From the NCBI RefSeq assembly GCF_034424625.1, contig NZ_CP139976.1:992001-1056000 (forward strand): DNA of 64,000 bases, read 5' to 3'. A program made the translations under genes and the position numbers. Every line of letters begins with the position of its first letter. The first letter of the stretch is position 1. The stretch is from Janthinobacterium lividum (GTDB lineage: Bacteria > Pseudomonadota > Gammaproteobacteria > Burkholderiales > Burkholderiaceae_D). The notes beneath the pieces were generated by a model that saw only the letters and a program-made list of their open reading frames with translations, was not told where the DNA came from and did no database searches. Below, piece after piece: positions 31,311 through 40,725 of this stretch.

Positions 31311-31715
31311 ATGGTAGGGATTTTGCTCATGACACATGCACCGCTGGGACAGGCATTCATCGCCGCCTGCGCGCATGTGTTTCGCGGGCCAACGGAACGT
31401 TTTGAAGCCATCGACGTCGTCGCCGACCAGGACCTGGCGGAAGTGCAGAAACTGGCGTCGGACGCCATCTGCCGCCTCGATGACGGCTCCGGCGTGCTGG
31501 TGATTACCGACGTGAAGGGCGGCACGCCGTCGAACTGCTGCAACAAGCTGGCCGATGCGGGTCGGGTGGAAGTCATCGCCGGCATCAGCCTGCCGATGCT
31601 GCTGCGCGCCATCACGTATCGCCGCGACACGCTCGACGTGGTGGTGGAGATGGCGCTGGCCGGTGCGCAAAGCGGCGCCGTGCGCGTCGATAACCGCATC
31701 CGCGTGGGCGAATAA
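31311..31715 (+). CDS. PTS EIIA component, mannose/fructose (ManX-like) family
   Basis: This 134-residue soluble domain has its phospho-acceptor His9 in LLMTHAPLGQAF and the downstream GVLVITDVKGGTPSN segment typical of EIIA-Man. It would accept phosphate from HPr, encoded next. No EIIB, EIIC or EIID gene is present, so sugar transport from here alone is impossible and a regulatory role is likely. ATG 31311 has GGTGGA at six bases; ATG 31305 (two residues longer) is an alternative. Confidence 0.88.
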   Translation: MVGILLMTHAPLGQAFIAACAHVFRGPTERFEAIDVVADQDLAEVQKLASDAICRLDDGSGVLVITDVKGGTPSNCCNKLADAGRVEVIAGISLPMLLRAITYRRDTLDVVVEMALAGAQSGAVRVDNRIRVGE

Positions 31716-31727
31716 GGAAGTACATGG

Positions 31728-31753
31728 CCGCCGCCCTGAAGGCGGCGGGTTTT
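31728..31753 (+). terminator. Weak intrinsic terminator or attenuator between EIIA and ptsH
   Basis: CCGCCGCC-CTGAA-GGCGGCGG is an 8 bp GC-rich hairpin followed by GTTTTAT, a short T run. Partial termination would lower ptsHI expression relative to the upstream genes. Confidence 0.45.
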
Positions 31754-31807
31754 ATAGGCCAAGATTGTCATCAGCGTAGTGCATTCAGGGATAGAGACCA
31801 TACAAAA

Positions 31808-32077
31808 ATGATTCAAAAAGAACTCGAAATCATCAACAAGCTGGGATTGCACGCACGCGCTTCCGCCAAATTTACCCAGCTCGCCGCCAAGTTCAAGAGC
31901 GACGTCTGGCTGACCCGCAACGCGCGCCGCATCAACGCCAAGTCCATCATGGGCGTGATGATGCTGGCCGCCGGCAAGGGCGCGAAAGTGACCCTGGAAG
32001 CCGAGGGCGATGATGAGCTGGCATGTGTCGATGCGCTCACCGCCCTGATTAATGACAGGTTTGGCGAAGGCGAGTAA
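31808..32077 (+). CDS. ptsH: Phosphocarrier protein HPr
   Basis: This 89-residue protein has the active-site His15 in KLGLHARASAKF and the Ser46 region in INAKSIMGVMMLAAGKG. Ser46 is the target of HPr kinase in organisms that have it. HPr relays phosphate from enzyme I to EIIA domains. It is encoded between EIIA and EI, 44 bases before ptsI. Confidence 0.96.
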   Translation: MIQKELEIINKLGLHARASAKFTQLAAKFKSDVWLTRNARRINAKSIMGVMMLAAGKGAKVTLEAEGDDELACVDALTALINDRFGEGE

Positions 32078-32121
32078 TGCCCGCCGAACGCAGCCGCAGC
32101 CGCATTCCGACAGGTCACCCC

Positions 32122-33864
32122 ATGGCATCTTTCACGCTCCACGGCATCCCGGTCTCCCGCGGCATCGCCATTGGCCGCGCGCATCTGCTGGCGCCGGCCG
32201 CCCTTGACGTCAAACATTACCTGGTCGCCCAGGAACAGATCGAAGCCGAAGTCCAGCGCCTGCAAAGCGCCATCGCCACCGTCCACAAGGAACTGCAAAC
32301 CCTGTGGAACGAGCTGCCCAAGGATGCGCCCACGGAACTGGGCGCCTTCATCGACGTGCACGCGCTGATCCTGTCCGATCCGATGATTTCCGAAGCGCCG
32401 CTCGACATCATCCGCAAGCGCCACTACAACGCCGAATGGGCGCTGCTCACGCAGATCGATGAATTGTCGGCCCAGTTCGACGAAATCGAAGACCCGTATT
32501 TGCGCGAACGCAAGGCCGACATCCAGCAGGTTGCCGAACGCGTCTTGAAAGTCTTGCTGGGCACCGAGCAGCTGTTGCCCAAGGCGGCCGCCGAAGATGA
32601 ATTGATGGCGCAGATGATCGTCGTCGCGCACGACATCTCGCCGGCCGACATGCTGCAGTTCCGCGACCGTTCCTTCATCGGCTTCATCACCGACGTGGGC
32701 GGGCAGAACTCGCACACGGCCATCGTCGCGCGCAGCCTGGATATCCCGGCCGCCGTCGGCATGTCGCAGGCGTCGATGCTGATCGAGCAGGACGACTGGC
32801 TGATCATCGACGGCGATGCCGGCGTCGTCATCGCCAACCCCAGCGCCCTGGTGCTGGAACAGTACCGCGAGCGCCAGACGGCCATGCAGCGCGCGCGCAA
32901 AAAGCTGGGCAAGCTGAAAAAGACGCCGGCCGTGACCAAATGCGGCACCCCCATCACCCTGCTGGCGAATATCGAGTTGCCCGAGGATTGCCCGTTTGCG
33001 CTGGAATCGGGCGCCAGCGGCGTGGGCCTGTTCCGCTCCGAATTCCTGTTCATGGGCCGCGCCCACAAGATACCCACCGAGGACGAGCAGTTCGAGGCTT
33101 ACCGCAACACGGTGCAGTCGATGAAGGGACGCGTGGTGACGATCCGCACCTTGGACATCGGCGCCGACAAGCCGCTCGACCAGGCCGACCATACGGCATT
33201 GAATCCCGCCCTGGGCTTGCGCGCCATCCGTTACTGCCTGGCCGAGCCGCAACTGTTCCTGACGCAGCTGCGGGCCATTCTGCGCGCCTCCGCCTTTGGC
33301 AAGGTGCGCATCCTGATTCCCATGCTGGCGCATGCGTTCGAGATCGACCAGTCGCTGGCCATGATCGCGCAAGCCAAGGCCAGCCTGCGCGAGGAGGGCG
33401 TCAAGTTCGACGACGAGGTCGAAGTGGGCGCCATGATCGAGATCCCGGCCGCGGCGCTGGCCCTGCCCATGTTCGTCAAGCGCATGGATTTCCTGTCGAT
33501 CGGCACGAATGACTTGATCCAGTACACGCTGGCCATCGACCGCGTCGATTACGAGGTGGCGCATTTGTACAACCCGCTGCACCCGGCCGTGCTGCAACTG
33601 ATCTCCATGACGATCGCCGCCGGCCACAAGGCGGGCATCGACGTGGCCGTCTGCGGCGAAATGGCGGGCGACGTGAAGCTTACGCGCTTGCTGCTGGGCA
33701 TGGGACTACGCGAGTTTTCCATGCATCCGGCGCAACTATTGGCGGTCAAGCAAGAGATCCTCAACAGCGACCTGGGCCTGATTGCGCCACAAATGCGCAA
33801 AATTATGCGTTCCATGGAACCAAATGTGATCGCGGAAGCCGTACAACAGTTGCAGCTCATGTAA
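32122..33864 (+). CDS. ptsI: PTS enzyme I (phosphoenolpyruvate-protein phosphotransferase)
   Basis: This 580-residue enzyme has the phospho-acceptor His198 in GGQNSHTAIVARSL, the PEP-binding barrel with LFRSEFLFMGR and FLSIGTNDLIQYTLA, and the catalytic Cys511 in VAVCGEMAGD. It is the general entry enzyme of the PTS and takes phosphate from PEP. I chose ATG 32122 (MASFTLHGIPVSRGIAIG) by family resemblance; an in-frame ATG at 32077 overlapping the ptsH stop would add 15 unconserved residues. Confidence 0.95.
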   Translation: MASFTLHGIPVSRGIAIGRAHLLAPAALDVKHYLVAQEQIEAEVQRLQSAIATVHKELQTLWNELPKDAPTELGAFIDVHALILSDPMISEAPLDIIRKRHYNAEWALLTQIDELSAQFDEIEDPYLRERKADIQQVAERVLKVLLGTEQLLPKAAAEDELMAQMIVVAHDISPADMLQFRDRSFIGFITDVGGQNSHTAIVARSLDIPAAVGMSQASMLIEQDDWLIIDGDAGVVIANPSALVLEQYRERQTAMQRARKKLGKLKKTPAVTKCGTPITLLANIELPEDCPFALESGASGVGLFRSEFLFMGRAHKIPTEDEQFEAYRNTVQSMKGRVVTIRTLDIGADKPLDQADHTALNPALGLRAIRYCLAEPQLFLTQLRAILRASAFGKVRILIPMLAHAFEIDQSLAMIAQAKASLREEGVKFDDEVEVGAMIEIPAAALALPMFVKRMDFLSIGTNDLIQYTLAIDRVDYEVAHLYNPLHPAVLQLISMTIAAGHKAGIDVAVCGEMAGDVKLTRLLLGMGLREFSMHPAQLLAVKQEILNSDLGLIAPQMRKIMRSMEPNVIAEAVQQLQLM

Positions 33865-33879
33865 ACTGTCACCCTATCG

Positions 33880-33975
33880 GCATCAGGACACATCGCGCGC
33901 GGCAAGATGTGTCCTGATGCTAAAGTTGCAGCACCTATCATCGCGGTGCTGCATCGACTATGGCCCGTGGGGCCA
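33880..33975 (+). promoter_or_regulatory. Structured metX leader with three perfect hairpins
   Basis: Stem 1 is 14 bp (33880-33893 with 33907-33920). Stem 2 is 9 bp (TGCAGCACC 33927-33935 with GGTGCTGCA 33945-33953). Stem 3 is 6 bp (TGGCCC 33961-33966 with GGGCCA 33970-33975). All are uninterrupted, and metX starts 25 bases later with no obvious Shine-Dalgarno. Stem 1 could be a ptsI 3'-end hairpin, but it lacks a T tract. Confidence 0.5.
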
Positions 33976-33999
33976 ACCTCCTTTTATAAACCGACACAC

Positions 34000-35199
34000 A
34001 TGTCATCCATTGGAATCGTTTCGCCGCAAACCATGTATTTTGCGCAACCCTTGCAGCTGCAAAGCGGAGCATCGCTGCAAGACTATATGTTGATGTATGA
34101 AACCTACGGCACCCTGAACGCCGACAAATCGAACGCGGTGCTGGTCTGCCACGCCCTGAACGCCTCGCACCACGTGGCCGGCGTCTACGCGGACGAACCG
34201 AAAAGCACGGGCTGGTGGGACAATATGGTTGGTCCCGGCAAGCCGCTCGATACCAACAAATTCTTCGTCATCGGCGTCAACAACCTGGGTTCCTGCTTCG
34301 GTTCGACTGGCCCCATGCACACCAATCCCGCCACCGGCAAGCCGTATGGCGCCTCCTTCCCCGTCGTCACGGTGGAAGACTGGGTCAGCGCGCAGGCGCG
34401 CCTGGCCGATGAACTGGGCGTCAGGCAGTTTGCCGCCGTGATGGGGGGATCCCTGGGCGGCATGCAGGCGCTGGCGTGGAGCATCATGTTCCCCGAGCGC
34501 CTGCGCCACTGCGTGGTGATCGCCTCGACGGCCAAGCTGTCGGCGCAGAATATCGCCTTCAATGACGTGGCGCGCCAGGCCATCCTGTCCGATCCCGATT
34601 ACCATGGCGGCGATTTCTATGCCCATGGCGTGGTGCCGAAGAACGGCTTGCGCGTGGCGCGCATGGTGGGCCACATCACGTATCTGTCGAACGATGACAT
34701 GGCAGAGAAATTCGGCCGCAAGCTGCGCGACGCGGCGCAGACGGGCGACTACAAATTCGGCTTCGGCATCGACTTCGAGATCGAATCGTATCTGCGCTAC
34801 CAGGGCGACAAGTTTTCCGAATACTTCGACGCCAACACGTATCTCTTGATCACCAAGGCGCTCGATTATTTCGATCCGGCGCGCGCGCATGGCGGCGACC
34901 TGGCCAAGGCCCTGTCGGGCACGAAGGCCAAGTTCTTCCTCGCCTCGTTTTCCACCGACTGGCGCTTTTCGCCCGAGCGCAGCCGGGAGATTGTCGAAGC
35001 GCTCGTATGCAACCGCCGCCAGGTCACGTATGCGGAAATCGATGCGCCGCACGGCCACGACGCCTTCCTGCTGGAAGATGCGCGCTACATGAACATGGTG
35101 CGCGCCTATTATGGCCAGGTATGGAACGACATCGGGGCGGGCTTGCCCGCTCCTGCACAGCACACCGCCGTCCGCCAGGGCGCGAAGGAGACCGCATGA
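34000..35199 (+). CDS. metX: Homoserine O-acyltransferase (MetX family)
   Basis: This 399-residue alpha/beta-hydrolase-fold enzyme has the nucleophile Ser in [10 protein letters not shown] and the catalytic Asp/His region [13 protein letters not shown] ... [23 protein letters not shown] and [12 protein letters not shown] are MetX signatures. It acylates homoserine at the start of methionine synthesis. MetX may use acetyl- or succinyl-CoA; the metX-metW pairing in beta-proteobacteria is often linked to succinylation. The stop overlaps the metW start (ATGA). A structured leader lies upstream. Confidence 0.95.
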   Translation: MSSIGIVSPQTMYFAQPLQLQSGASLQDYMLMYETYGTLNADKSNAVLVCHALNASHHVAGVYADEPKSTGWWDNMVGPGKPLDTNKFFVIGVNNLGSCFGSTGPMHTNPATGKPYGASFPVVTVEDWVSAQARLADELGVRQFAAVMGGSLGGMQALAWSIMFPERLRHCVVIASTAKLSAQNIAFNDVARQAILSDPDYHGGDFYAHGVVPKNGLRVARMVGHITYLSNDDMAEKFGRKLRDAAQTGDYKFGFGIDFEIESYLRYQGDKFSEYFDANTYLLITKALDYFDPARAHGGDLAKALSGTKAKFFLASFSTDWRFSPERSREIVEALVCNRRQVTYAEIDAPHGHDAFLLEDARYMNMVRAYYGQVWNDIGAGLPAPAQHTAVRQGAKETA

Positions 35200-35807
35200 C
35201 TTTTGACGAATTGAGCGCGCTGCGCCCCGACCTGGCCTTCATCGCCCACTGGGTGCCGAATAACGCGCATGTGCTGGACGTGGGCTGCGGCGAAGGCGTG
35301 ATGCTGCAGTATCTGCAAAGCGACAAGGAGTGCAGCGGCTACGGCATCGAGATCGCCGACGACAAGGTGCTGGCCAGTACCGTGCGCGGCGTGAACGTGA
35401 TCCAGCAAGACATGGAGAAGGGCCTGGCCATCTTTGGCGACAACAGCTTCGATACGGTGCTGTGCCTGTCGTCCTTGCAGATGATGAAGCAGGTGGAGCC
35501 GTTGCTGCGCGACATCGTGCGCGTGGGCGCCGAGGCCATCGTCTCGTTCCCCAACTTCGCCTACTGGCCGCACCGCGTGGCGCTGCTCAAAGGCCGCATG
35601 CCCGTGTCGAAATCGCTGCCTTACCAGTGGTATGACACGCCCAACGTACGCTGCGCAACCATCAATGACTTCCGCGAACTGGCCGAGGAATGCGGCCTGG
35701 AAGTGATCGAATGCGTGGCCCTGGCCGAAGGCAAGATGGTCTCCGTGCTGCCGAACCTGCGCGGCGACCTGGCCGTCTTTCGCCTGCGTAAAAAAGCGGT
35801 GCATTGA
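35196..35807 (+). CDS. metW: Methionine biosynthesis protein MetW
   Basis: This 203-residue SAM-methyltransferase-like protein has motif [16 protein letters not shown] and continues with [15 protein letters not shown] and [11 protein letters not shown], typical of MetW. It is needed with MetX for homoserine acylation in several proteobacteria, although no methyltransferase activity is established. The four-base overlap with metX implies coupled translation, and its stop overlaps the next start (TGATG). Confidence 0.94.
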   Translation: MTFDELSALRPDLAFIAHWVPNNAHVLDVGCGEGVMLQYLQSDKECSGYGIEIADDKVLASTVRGVNVIQQDMEKGLAIFGDNSFDTVLCLSSLQMMKQVEPLLRDIVRVGAEAIVSFPNFAYWPHRVALLKGRMPVSKSLPYQWYDTPNVRCATINDFRELAEECGLEVIECVALAEGKMVSVLPNLRGDLAVFRLRKKAVH

Positions 35808-37066
35808 TGACCACAAGCCCGGCGCCAGGCTGGCGTTCCTATGCCAATGGCCGCATGCTGGCCGTGCTGGTGCTGGGCTTCAGTTCCGGCTTGCCCCTGT
35901 TTATCCTGCTGTACCTGCTGCAGGCATGGCTGGCCAAGTCGGGCTTGAACGTCAAGGCGCTGGGGCTGTTCGCCCTGGTGCAGTTCCCGTACATCTGGAA
36001 GTTCCTGTGGGCGCCCCTGATGGACCGCTACCGCATCCTGGGACTGGGACGCCGGCGCGGCTGGATGGCCCTGACGCAAGTGGCACTGTTCTTTTCCATC
36101 GGCGGCATGGGCATGCTCGATCCGCTCACGCAGATCGGCCTGATCGCGGCCGCCGCCGGCGGCGTGGCCTTCCTGTCGGCCAGCCAGGACATCGTCATCG
36201 ACGCCTACCGGCGCGAAATCCTCAGCGATAACGAGCAGGGCCTGGGCGCCGCCGTCATCGTCAACGCGTATAAAGTGGCGGGCATGGTGCCGGGGGCGCT
36301 GTCGCTGATCCTGGCCGACCGCATGCCGTGGCAACCCGTTTTCTGGATCACGGCCGCCTTCATGCTGCCAGGCCTGGTCTGCACCTTGCTGATCAGGGAG
36401 CCGACCGTGTACGGCTCGCCGCCGAAGACCATGCGCGAAGCGATCATCTTGCCGTTCCAGGAATTCATCGCGCGCGATGGTTGGCGTAACGCAATGTGGA
36501 TCCTCGCCTTCGTATTACTCTACAAAATCGGCGACAGCATGGCCACGGCGCTGGCGACGAAGTTCTATCTCGACCTGGGGTTTTCCATGACGCAGATCGG
36601 CCTGGCCGCCAATACCACGGGTTTCTGGGCCAGCCTGGCCGGCGGCGTGGTGGGCGGCGTGTGGATGCTCAAGCTGGGTATCAACCGGGGCCTGTGGGTG
36701 TTTGGCGCGCTGCAGGCCATCGCCATCCTCGGATTCGCCTGGCTGGCGCAGGTGGGGCCGAATACCATGCTATTGAGCGCCGTGATCGGCTTCGAAGCTT
36801 TCGCCAGCCTGGGTCTGGGTGCGGCCGCCTTTGTCGCGTTCTTGTCGCGCACCACGGACCCGCGCTACACGGCCACGCAATATGCGCTGTTTTCCAGCCT
36901 GAGCGCCGTGCCGCGCACCCTGATCAATGCCTCGGTGGGCTTCCTCGTCGCCGAGCTGGGCTGGTTCTCGTTTTTCATCGTGTGCTTCTTCCTGGCCTTC
37001 CCGGCCATGATGATGCTGCCTAAAATCGCTCCATGGAGGTCTGCCAATGGCACCAATATCCCTTAA
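35807..37066 (+). CDS. ampG: AmpG-like MFS permease (muropeptide transporter family)
   Basis: This 419-residue membrane protein has about twelve helices. The N-terminal segments LGFSSGLPLFILLYLLQAWL, FPYIWKFLWAPLMDRY and SASQDIVIDAYRREIL are hallmarks of AmpG, which imports GlcNAc-anhydroMurNAc peptides for cell-wall recycling and beta-lactamase induction. Shorter paralogues of this family exist, so the substrate is inferred. It begins on ATG 35807, overlapping the metW stop by one base, and its last 20 bases overlap the M48 peptidase gene. Confidence 0.85.
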   Translation: MTTSPAPGWRSYANGRMLAVLVLGFSSGLPLFILLYLLQAWLAKSGLNVKALGLFALVQFPYIWKFLWAPLMDRYRILGLGRRRGWMALTQVALFFSIGGMGMLDPLTQIGLIAAAAGGVAFLSASQDIVIDAYRREILSDNEQGLGAAVIVNAYKVAGMVPGALSLILADRMPWQPVFWITAAFMLPGLVCTLLIREPTVYGSPPKTMREAIILPFQEFIARDGWRNAMWILAFVLLYKIGDSMATALATKFYLDLGFSMTQIGLAANTTGFWASLAGGVVGGVWMLKLGINRGLWVFGALQAIAILGFAWLAQVGPNTMLLSAVIGFEAFASLGLGAAAFVAFLSRTTDPRYTATQYALFSSLSAVPRTLINASVGFLVAELGWFSFFIVCFFLAFPAMMMLPKIAPWRSANGTNIP

Positions 37067-37949
37067 ACGTTACACCGTCCTGGCCAGCCTGTGCGCGGCC
37101 ACCGCGCTGGCGCCCCTGTCCGTCTCCGCCCAGCAGGCGACAGTGCAGGATGGCATCAAGGTGCGTCCCTTGTCGACCTCGCGCATCTTTGCCGGCGGCG
37201 CCGATTTCAATGCACAGTCGAAGCAGCAATATACGCAGCTGGTCAACGAAGCGAAGGAAAAAAATGCGCTGGTGCCGGACAGCGATCCGCAGGTGAAACG
37301 CCTGCGCGCCATCGCCCAGCGCATCATCCCGTTCGCCACGCGCTGGAACGAGGCGGCGGCCAGCTGGAACTGGCAGATCAACCTGCTCAACTCGGACGAG
37401 GTCAACGCCTTTTGCATGCCGGGCGGGCAGATCGCCTTTTACAGCGGCATCATCACCAAGCTGAATCTGACCGACGATGAAGTGGCCGTCGTCATGGGCC
37501 ATGAAATCTCGCACGCCTTGCGCGAACATTCGCAGGCGCAGGCCGGCAAGGGCAACCTGGCCGCCGTCGGCGCCAAGCTGGCCGGCGCCGGCCTGTCGGC
37601 CTGGCTCGGCGTCGACCCGAATCTGACCAGTACCGCCACGAATATGGCGGCCAAGGGTGTGATGCTGAAATTCTCGCGCGACGATGAACGCGAAGCGGAC
37701 CTGATCGGCATGGACCTGGCCGCGCGCGCCGGCTTCGATCCGCGCGCCGGCGTGGTGTTGTGGCAGAAGATGGCTGCCGTGAGCGCGGGCGCGCCGCCGG
37801 AATTCCTCTCGACCCACCCGTCGGGCAAGGACCGCATCTTGCAGATGAACAGCCACATGACGCAAGTGCTGCCCCTGTACGCGCGCAGCAAGGGCGTCAG
37901 CGTGGACGCCTTGCCGCCATACCGCAGCAACGCCATCGCGCAGCGCTAG
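37047..37949 (+). CDS. Periplasmic M48 family metallopeptidase
   Basis: This 300-residue protein has a signal peptide (cleavage near SVSAQQ, about residue 29) and the zinc motif H152-E-I-S-H156 with the third ligand in READLIGMDLAARAGFD. These features match M48C peptidases such as LoiP and YcaL that act in outer-membrane quality control. There is no lipobox, so it should be soluble in the periplasm. It starts inside the end of ampG with a strong GGAGG Shine-Dalgarno. Confidence 0.9.
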   Translation: MAPISLKRYTVLASLCAATALAPLSVSAQQATVQDGIKVRPLSTSRIFAGGADFNAQSKQQYTQLVNEAKEKNALVPDSDPQVKRLRAIAQRIIPFATRWNEAAASWNWQINLLNSDEVNAFCMPGGQIAFYSGIITKLNLTDDEVAVVMGHEISHALREHSQAQAGKGNLAAVGAKLAGAGLSAWLGVDPNLTSTATNMAAKGVMLKFSRDDEREADLIGMDLAARAGFDPRAGVVLWQKMAAVSAGAPPEFLSTHPSGKDRILQMNSHMTQVLPLYARSKGVSVDALPPYRSNAIAQR

Positions 37950-37950
37950 G

Positions 37951-38853
37951 ATGTCGAACCGCCACACCGCCGCACCCTTGCCCATGCGCGACGGTGTGGC
38001 GCCCAGCTACCTGTGGCTGCCGGAAGGGCAGTGGCCCGACATGCTGGCGTTTCTGCTCGAGCGCTATCCGCAGATCAGCGCCGCGCAATGGCGGGACCGC
38101 ATGGCGCGCGGCGAAGTGGTCAACGGTGACGGCGCCGTGCTGGCGCCCGACAGCGCATACCGGCGCGGCATGCGTATTTTTTACTACCGCGAGCTGGAGC
38201 GCGAAACGCCGATCCCGTTCCAGGAAGAGATCCTGTTCCAGGACGAGCATTTGATCGTGGTCGACAAGCCGCACTTCCTGCCCATGACGCCGGCTGGGCG
38301 TTTCGTGCAGGAGACCCTGCTGACGCGCCTGAAGAAAAAGCTGGACTGCGCCGAGCTGACGCCGATCCATCGCCTCGACCGCGAGACGGCCGGCGTGGTG
38401 ATTTTTTCGCGCCAGATCGCCAGCCGCGGCGCGTATCAATCGCTGTTCCAGCGCCGCGAAGTGCGCAAGACCTACGAGGCGCTGGCGCCGCGCCTCGATG
38501 GCCGCGATTTTCCATTTGCCTACCGCAGCCGCATGGTCGAAGGCGCGCAGTTTTTCCTCATGCGCGAGGAAGCCGGCGAGCCGAATTCGGAAACCATCAT
38601 CGATGTGATTGAAGAGCGCGGCGACGTCAACCTGTACCGGCTGCAGCCGCACACGGGGCGCAAGCATCAATTGCGCGTGCACCTGGCCTCGCTGGGCATC
38701 CCCATCGTCAACGACGCGTTTTACCCGGTGGCCCTGCCGTGCAAGGAGGACGACATGTCGCAGCCCTTGCAGCTGCTGGCGCGGGCCATCGAATTTGCCG
38801 ACCCGTTGACGGGCGAGATGCGCCATTTCGAAAGCCGGCGCGTGCTCGCGTAA
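37951..38853 (+). CDS. RluA-family pseudouridine synthase
   Basis: This 300-residue enzyme has the catalytic H140-R-L-D143 motif followed by RETAGVVIFS, plus EILFQDEHLIVVDKPHFLPM and the C-terminal LYRLQPHTGRKHQLRVHL, all defining RluA-type synthases. An S4-like region (residues 40-80, MLAFLLERYPQISAAQWRDRM) precedes the catalytic domain. The RNA target (tRNA or rRNA uridine) cannot be named. It starts one base after the M48 peptidase stop. Confidence 0.9.
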   Translation: MSNRHTAAPLPMRDGVAPSYLWLPEGQWPDMLAFLLERYPQISAAQWRDRMARGEVVNGDGAVLAPDSAYRRGMRIFYYRELERETPIPFQEEILFQDEHLIVVDKPHFLPMTPAGRFVQETLLTRLKKKLDCAELTPIHRLDRETAGVVIFSRQIASRGAYQSLFQRREVRKTYEALAPRLDGRDFPFAYRSRMVEGAQFFLMREEAGEPNSETIIDVIEERGDVNLYRLQPHTGRKHQLRVHLASLGIPIVNDAFYPVALPCKEDDMSQPLQLLARAIEFADPLTGEMRHFESRRVLA

Positions 38854-38937
38854 CCCACACCACCAAGGACACAGCCAACAATGTTGTCGGATTTGCGCGA
38901 AGCGCGTAAGCCGACACCACCCGCGACGTGTCAAAGA

Positions 38938-39714
38938 TCAGCTCTTGAGCGTGTAATCGATGATCAGCGGCGCATGGTCGGAAAAACGCTCGTCCTTGTA
39001 GACGCTGACCGTATGCGCCTGGGCCGCGATGCCGGGCGTGGCGACGTGGTAGTCGATGCGCCAGCCCACGTTTTTCGCGTAGGCTTGTCCCCGGTTGCTC
39101 CACCAGGTGTATTGGTCTTCGCGCTTGTCCAGGCCGCGGTGCACATCGACAAAGCCCACTTCGTCGAAAACGCGCGTCAGCCATGCGCGTTCCTCGGGCA
39201 GGAAGCCGGAATTCTTCTTGTTGCCCTTCCAGTTTTTCAGGTCGATTTCATGGTGGGCGATGTTCCAGTCGCCGCAGATAACCACTTCGCGGCCCAGCGC
39301 CTTCAATGCCAGCAGGTGCGGCAGGAACAGTTCCATGAAGCGGAACTTGGCTTCCTGGCGTTCCGGGCCGGACGAGCCGGACGGGCAGTACACGGAAATG
39401 ACGGACAGGTTGCCAAAATCACAGCGCACATAGCGGCCTTCGGCATCGAATTCGGGGCTGCCGAAACCGATATGCACGGCGTCCGGTTCGACCTTGCTGT
39501 ACACGCCCGTGCCGGAATAGCCCTTTTTCTCGGCGTAGTGGAAATGGCCATGGTAGCCGTGCGGGTTGAGGAATTCCGGCGTCATGTCGGGCAGTTGCGC
39601 CTTCAATTCCTGCACGCAGATGAAATCGGCCGTTTGCGTGCCTATCCAGTTGAAAAAGCCTTTTTTGGCGGCGGAACGGATGCCGTTCAGGTTGGCGGAG
39701 ATAATTTTTGGCAT
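38938..39714 (-). CDS. xth: Exodeoxyribonuclease III
   Basis: This 258-residue exonuclease/AP-endonuclease has the metal-binding Asn and Glu in ISANLNGIRSA and ICVQELKAQ, the active-site GDWNIAHHEIDL, and the terminal RFSDHAPLIIDY with the catalytic Asp-His. It removes abasic sites and 3' blocks in base-excision repair. ATG 39714 is the canonical start. It is divergent from pyrE, 109 bases away, an arrangement common in beta-proteobacteria. Confidence 0.96.
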   Translation of the reverse strand: MPKIISANLNGIRSAAKKGFFNWIGTQTADFICVQELKAQLPDMTPEFLNPHGYHGHFHYAEKKGYSGTGVYSKVEPDAVHIGFGSPEFDAEGRYVRCDFGNLSVISVYCPSGSSGPERQEAKFRFMELFLPHLLALKALGREVVICGDWNIAHHEIDLKNWKGNKKNSGFLPEERAWLTRVFDEVGFVDVHRGLDKREDQYTWWSNRGQAYAKNVGWRIDYHVATPGIAAQAHTVSVYKDERFSDHAPLIIDYTLKS

Positions 39715-39823
39715 AGGTCGAGAGTGAAAAGGGCGCTGGACGGGGCCGGCGGGCGCGGCATGGCGATTGTCTCGCCGGTGCGCGCGGATTAAAATACAGG
39801 CACTTTTAAAAAATGAGGCTAAT

Positions 39824-40486
39824 GTGAATAATTTACGCCAGCAGTTTATCGCGTTTTCAGTATCCAAGGGAGTCTTGCGGTTTGGCGAGTTCACCACCAA
39901 GGCCGGACGCCAGTCGCCGTACTTCTTCAATGCAGGCCTGTTCCACGACGGCGCCACCCTGGCCGAGCTGGCGCAGTTCTACGCGCAGACCCTGCTCGAC
40001 TCGGGCGTCGAATTCGACATGCTGTTCGGCCCCGCCTACAAGGGCATCACCCTGGCATCGGCCACCGCCGTGGCGCTGGCCGGCAAGGGTCGCAACACTT
40101 CGTTCGCCTTCAACCGCAAGGAAGCCAAGGACCATGGCGAAGGCGGCACCATCGTCGGCGCCAAGCTGCATGGCAAGGTTGTCATCATTGACGATGTGAT
40201 CTCGGCCGGTACCTCGGTGCGCGAATCGGTGGACATGATCCGTGCCGCCGGCGCCGAGCCATGCGCCGTGCTGATCGCCCTGGACCGCATGGAGCGTTCC
40301 GGCCCGGACGGCCAGCTGTCGCCAAGTTCGGCGGTGCAGGAAGTGTCGAAACAGTACGGCATCCCCGTCATCTCGATCGGCAACCTGGACGACTTGTTCG
40401 GCTACCTGAATGGCGCGGGCGCTGATCCGGAACTGCTGAAACATAAAGAGGCTGTTTCCGCCTACCGCACCAAATATGGCATTTAA
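39824..40486 (+). CDS. pyrE: Orotate phosphoribosyltransferase
   Basis: This 220-residue enzyme forms OMP from orotate and PRPP. The PRPP loop is [17 protein letters not shown], and [11 protein letters not shown] and [15 protein letters not shown] (flexible loop) are typical. The start is GTG at 39824, with GAGG five bases upstream. Its stop overlaps the convergent GNAT gene by four bases. Confidence 0.96.
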   Translation: MNNLRQQFIAFSVSKGVLRFGEFTTKAGRQSPYFFNAGLFHDGATLAELAQFYAQTLLDSGVEFDMLFGPAYKGITLASATAVALAGKGRNTSFAFNRKEAKDHGEGGTIVGAKLHGKVVIIDDVISAGTSVRESVDMIRAAGAEPCAVLIALDRMERSGPDGQLSPSSAVQEVSKQYGIPVISIGNLDDLFGYLNGAGADPELLKHKEAVSAYRTKYGI

Positions 40487-40725
40487 GTAGTCTTGTCCAG
40501 CAGCGCCCGCAGCCGCGGGTCGCTGCAGGCGGTGGCAGCTTGCGGATGGCATTGCAGTAGCCGCCGCAGCAGCGCGCCGCCGATGCCGCGCCGCCGGAAT
40601 GGCGGCTTCACGAACAGCATGTTCACCGTCACCCCGTCTGCGCACTTGCTGATGTCGAGCATGGCCACCTGCTGGCCGTCGATCCACGCGCACAGCGCGC
40701 TGTCCCCTTGCCAGTTTATCTGCAT
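40483..40725 (-). CDS. Very short GNAT-like acetyltransferase (80 aa)
   Basis: The protein contains one recognisable motif, [24 protein letters not shown], the acetyl-CoA pyrophosphate-binding R-x-x-G-x-G/A motif A of GNAT proteins. At 80 residues it is about half the normal fold. The ATG at 40725 overlaps the upstream transporter's stop (TGATG), which supports this start and translational coupling. The frame is open further upstream, but that part is Arg/Gly-rich and looks like a transporter shadow. The C-terminus ends in a Cys-rich, polar tail. It could be a genuine mini-GNAT or a remnant. Confidence 0.65.
   Translation of the reverse strand: MQINWQGDSALCAWIDGQQVAMLDISKCADGVTVNMLFVKPPFRRRGIGGALLRRLLQCHPQAATACSDPRLRALLDKTT

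Noticed and set aside
31724..31807. In-frame upstream extension of HPr beginning in the hairpin at 31728
   Set aside because: It would add 28 residues to a protein whose length and His15 numbering are already canonical from 31808.
33880..33975. metX leader as a known SAM-II or SAH riboswitch
   Set aside because: The conserved sequence cores I know for those classes are absent; only hairpin geometry is present, so it is reported as unclassified.
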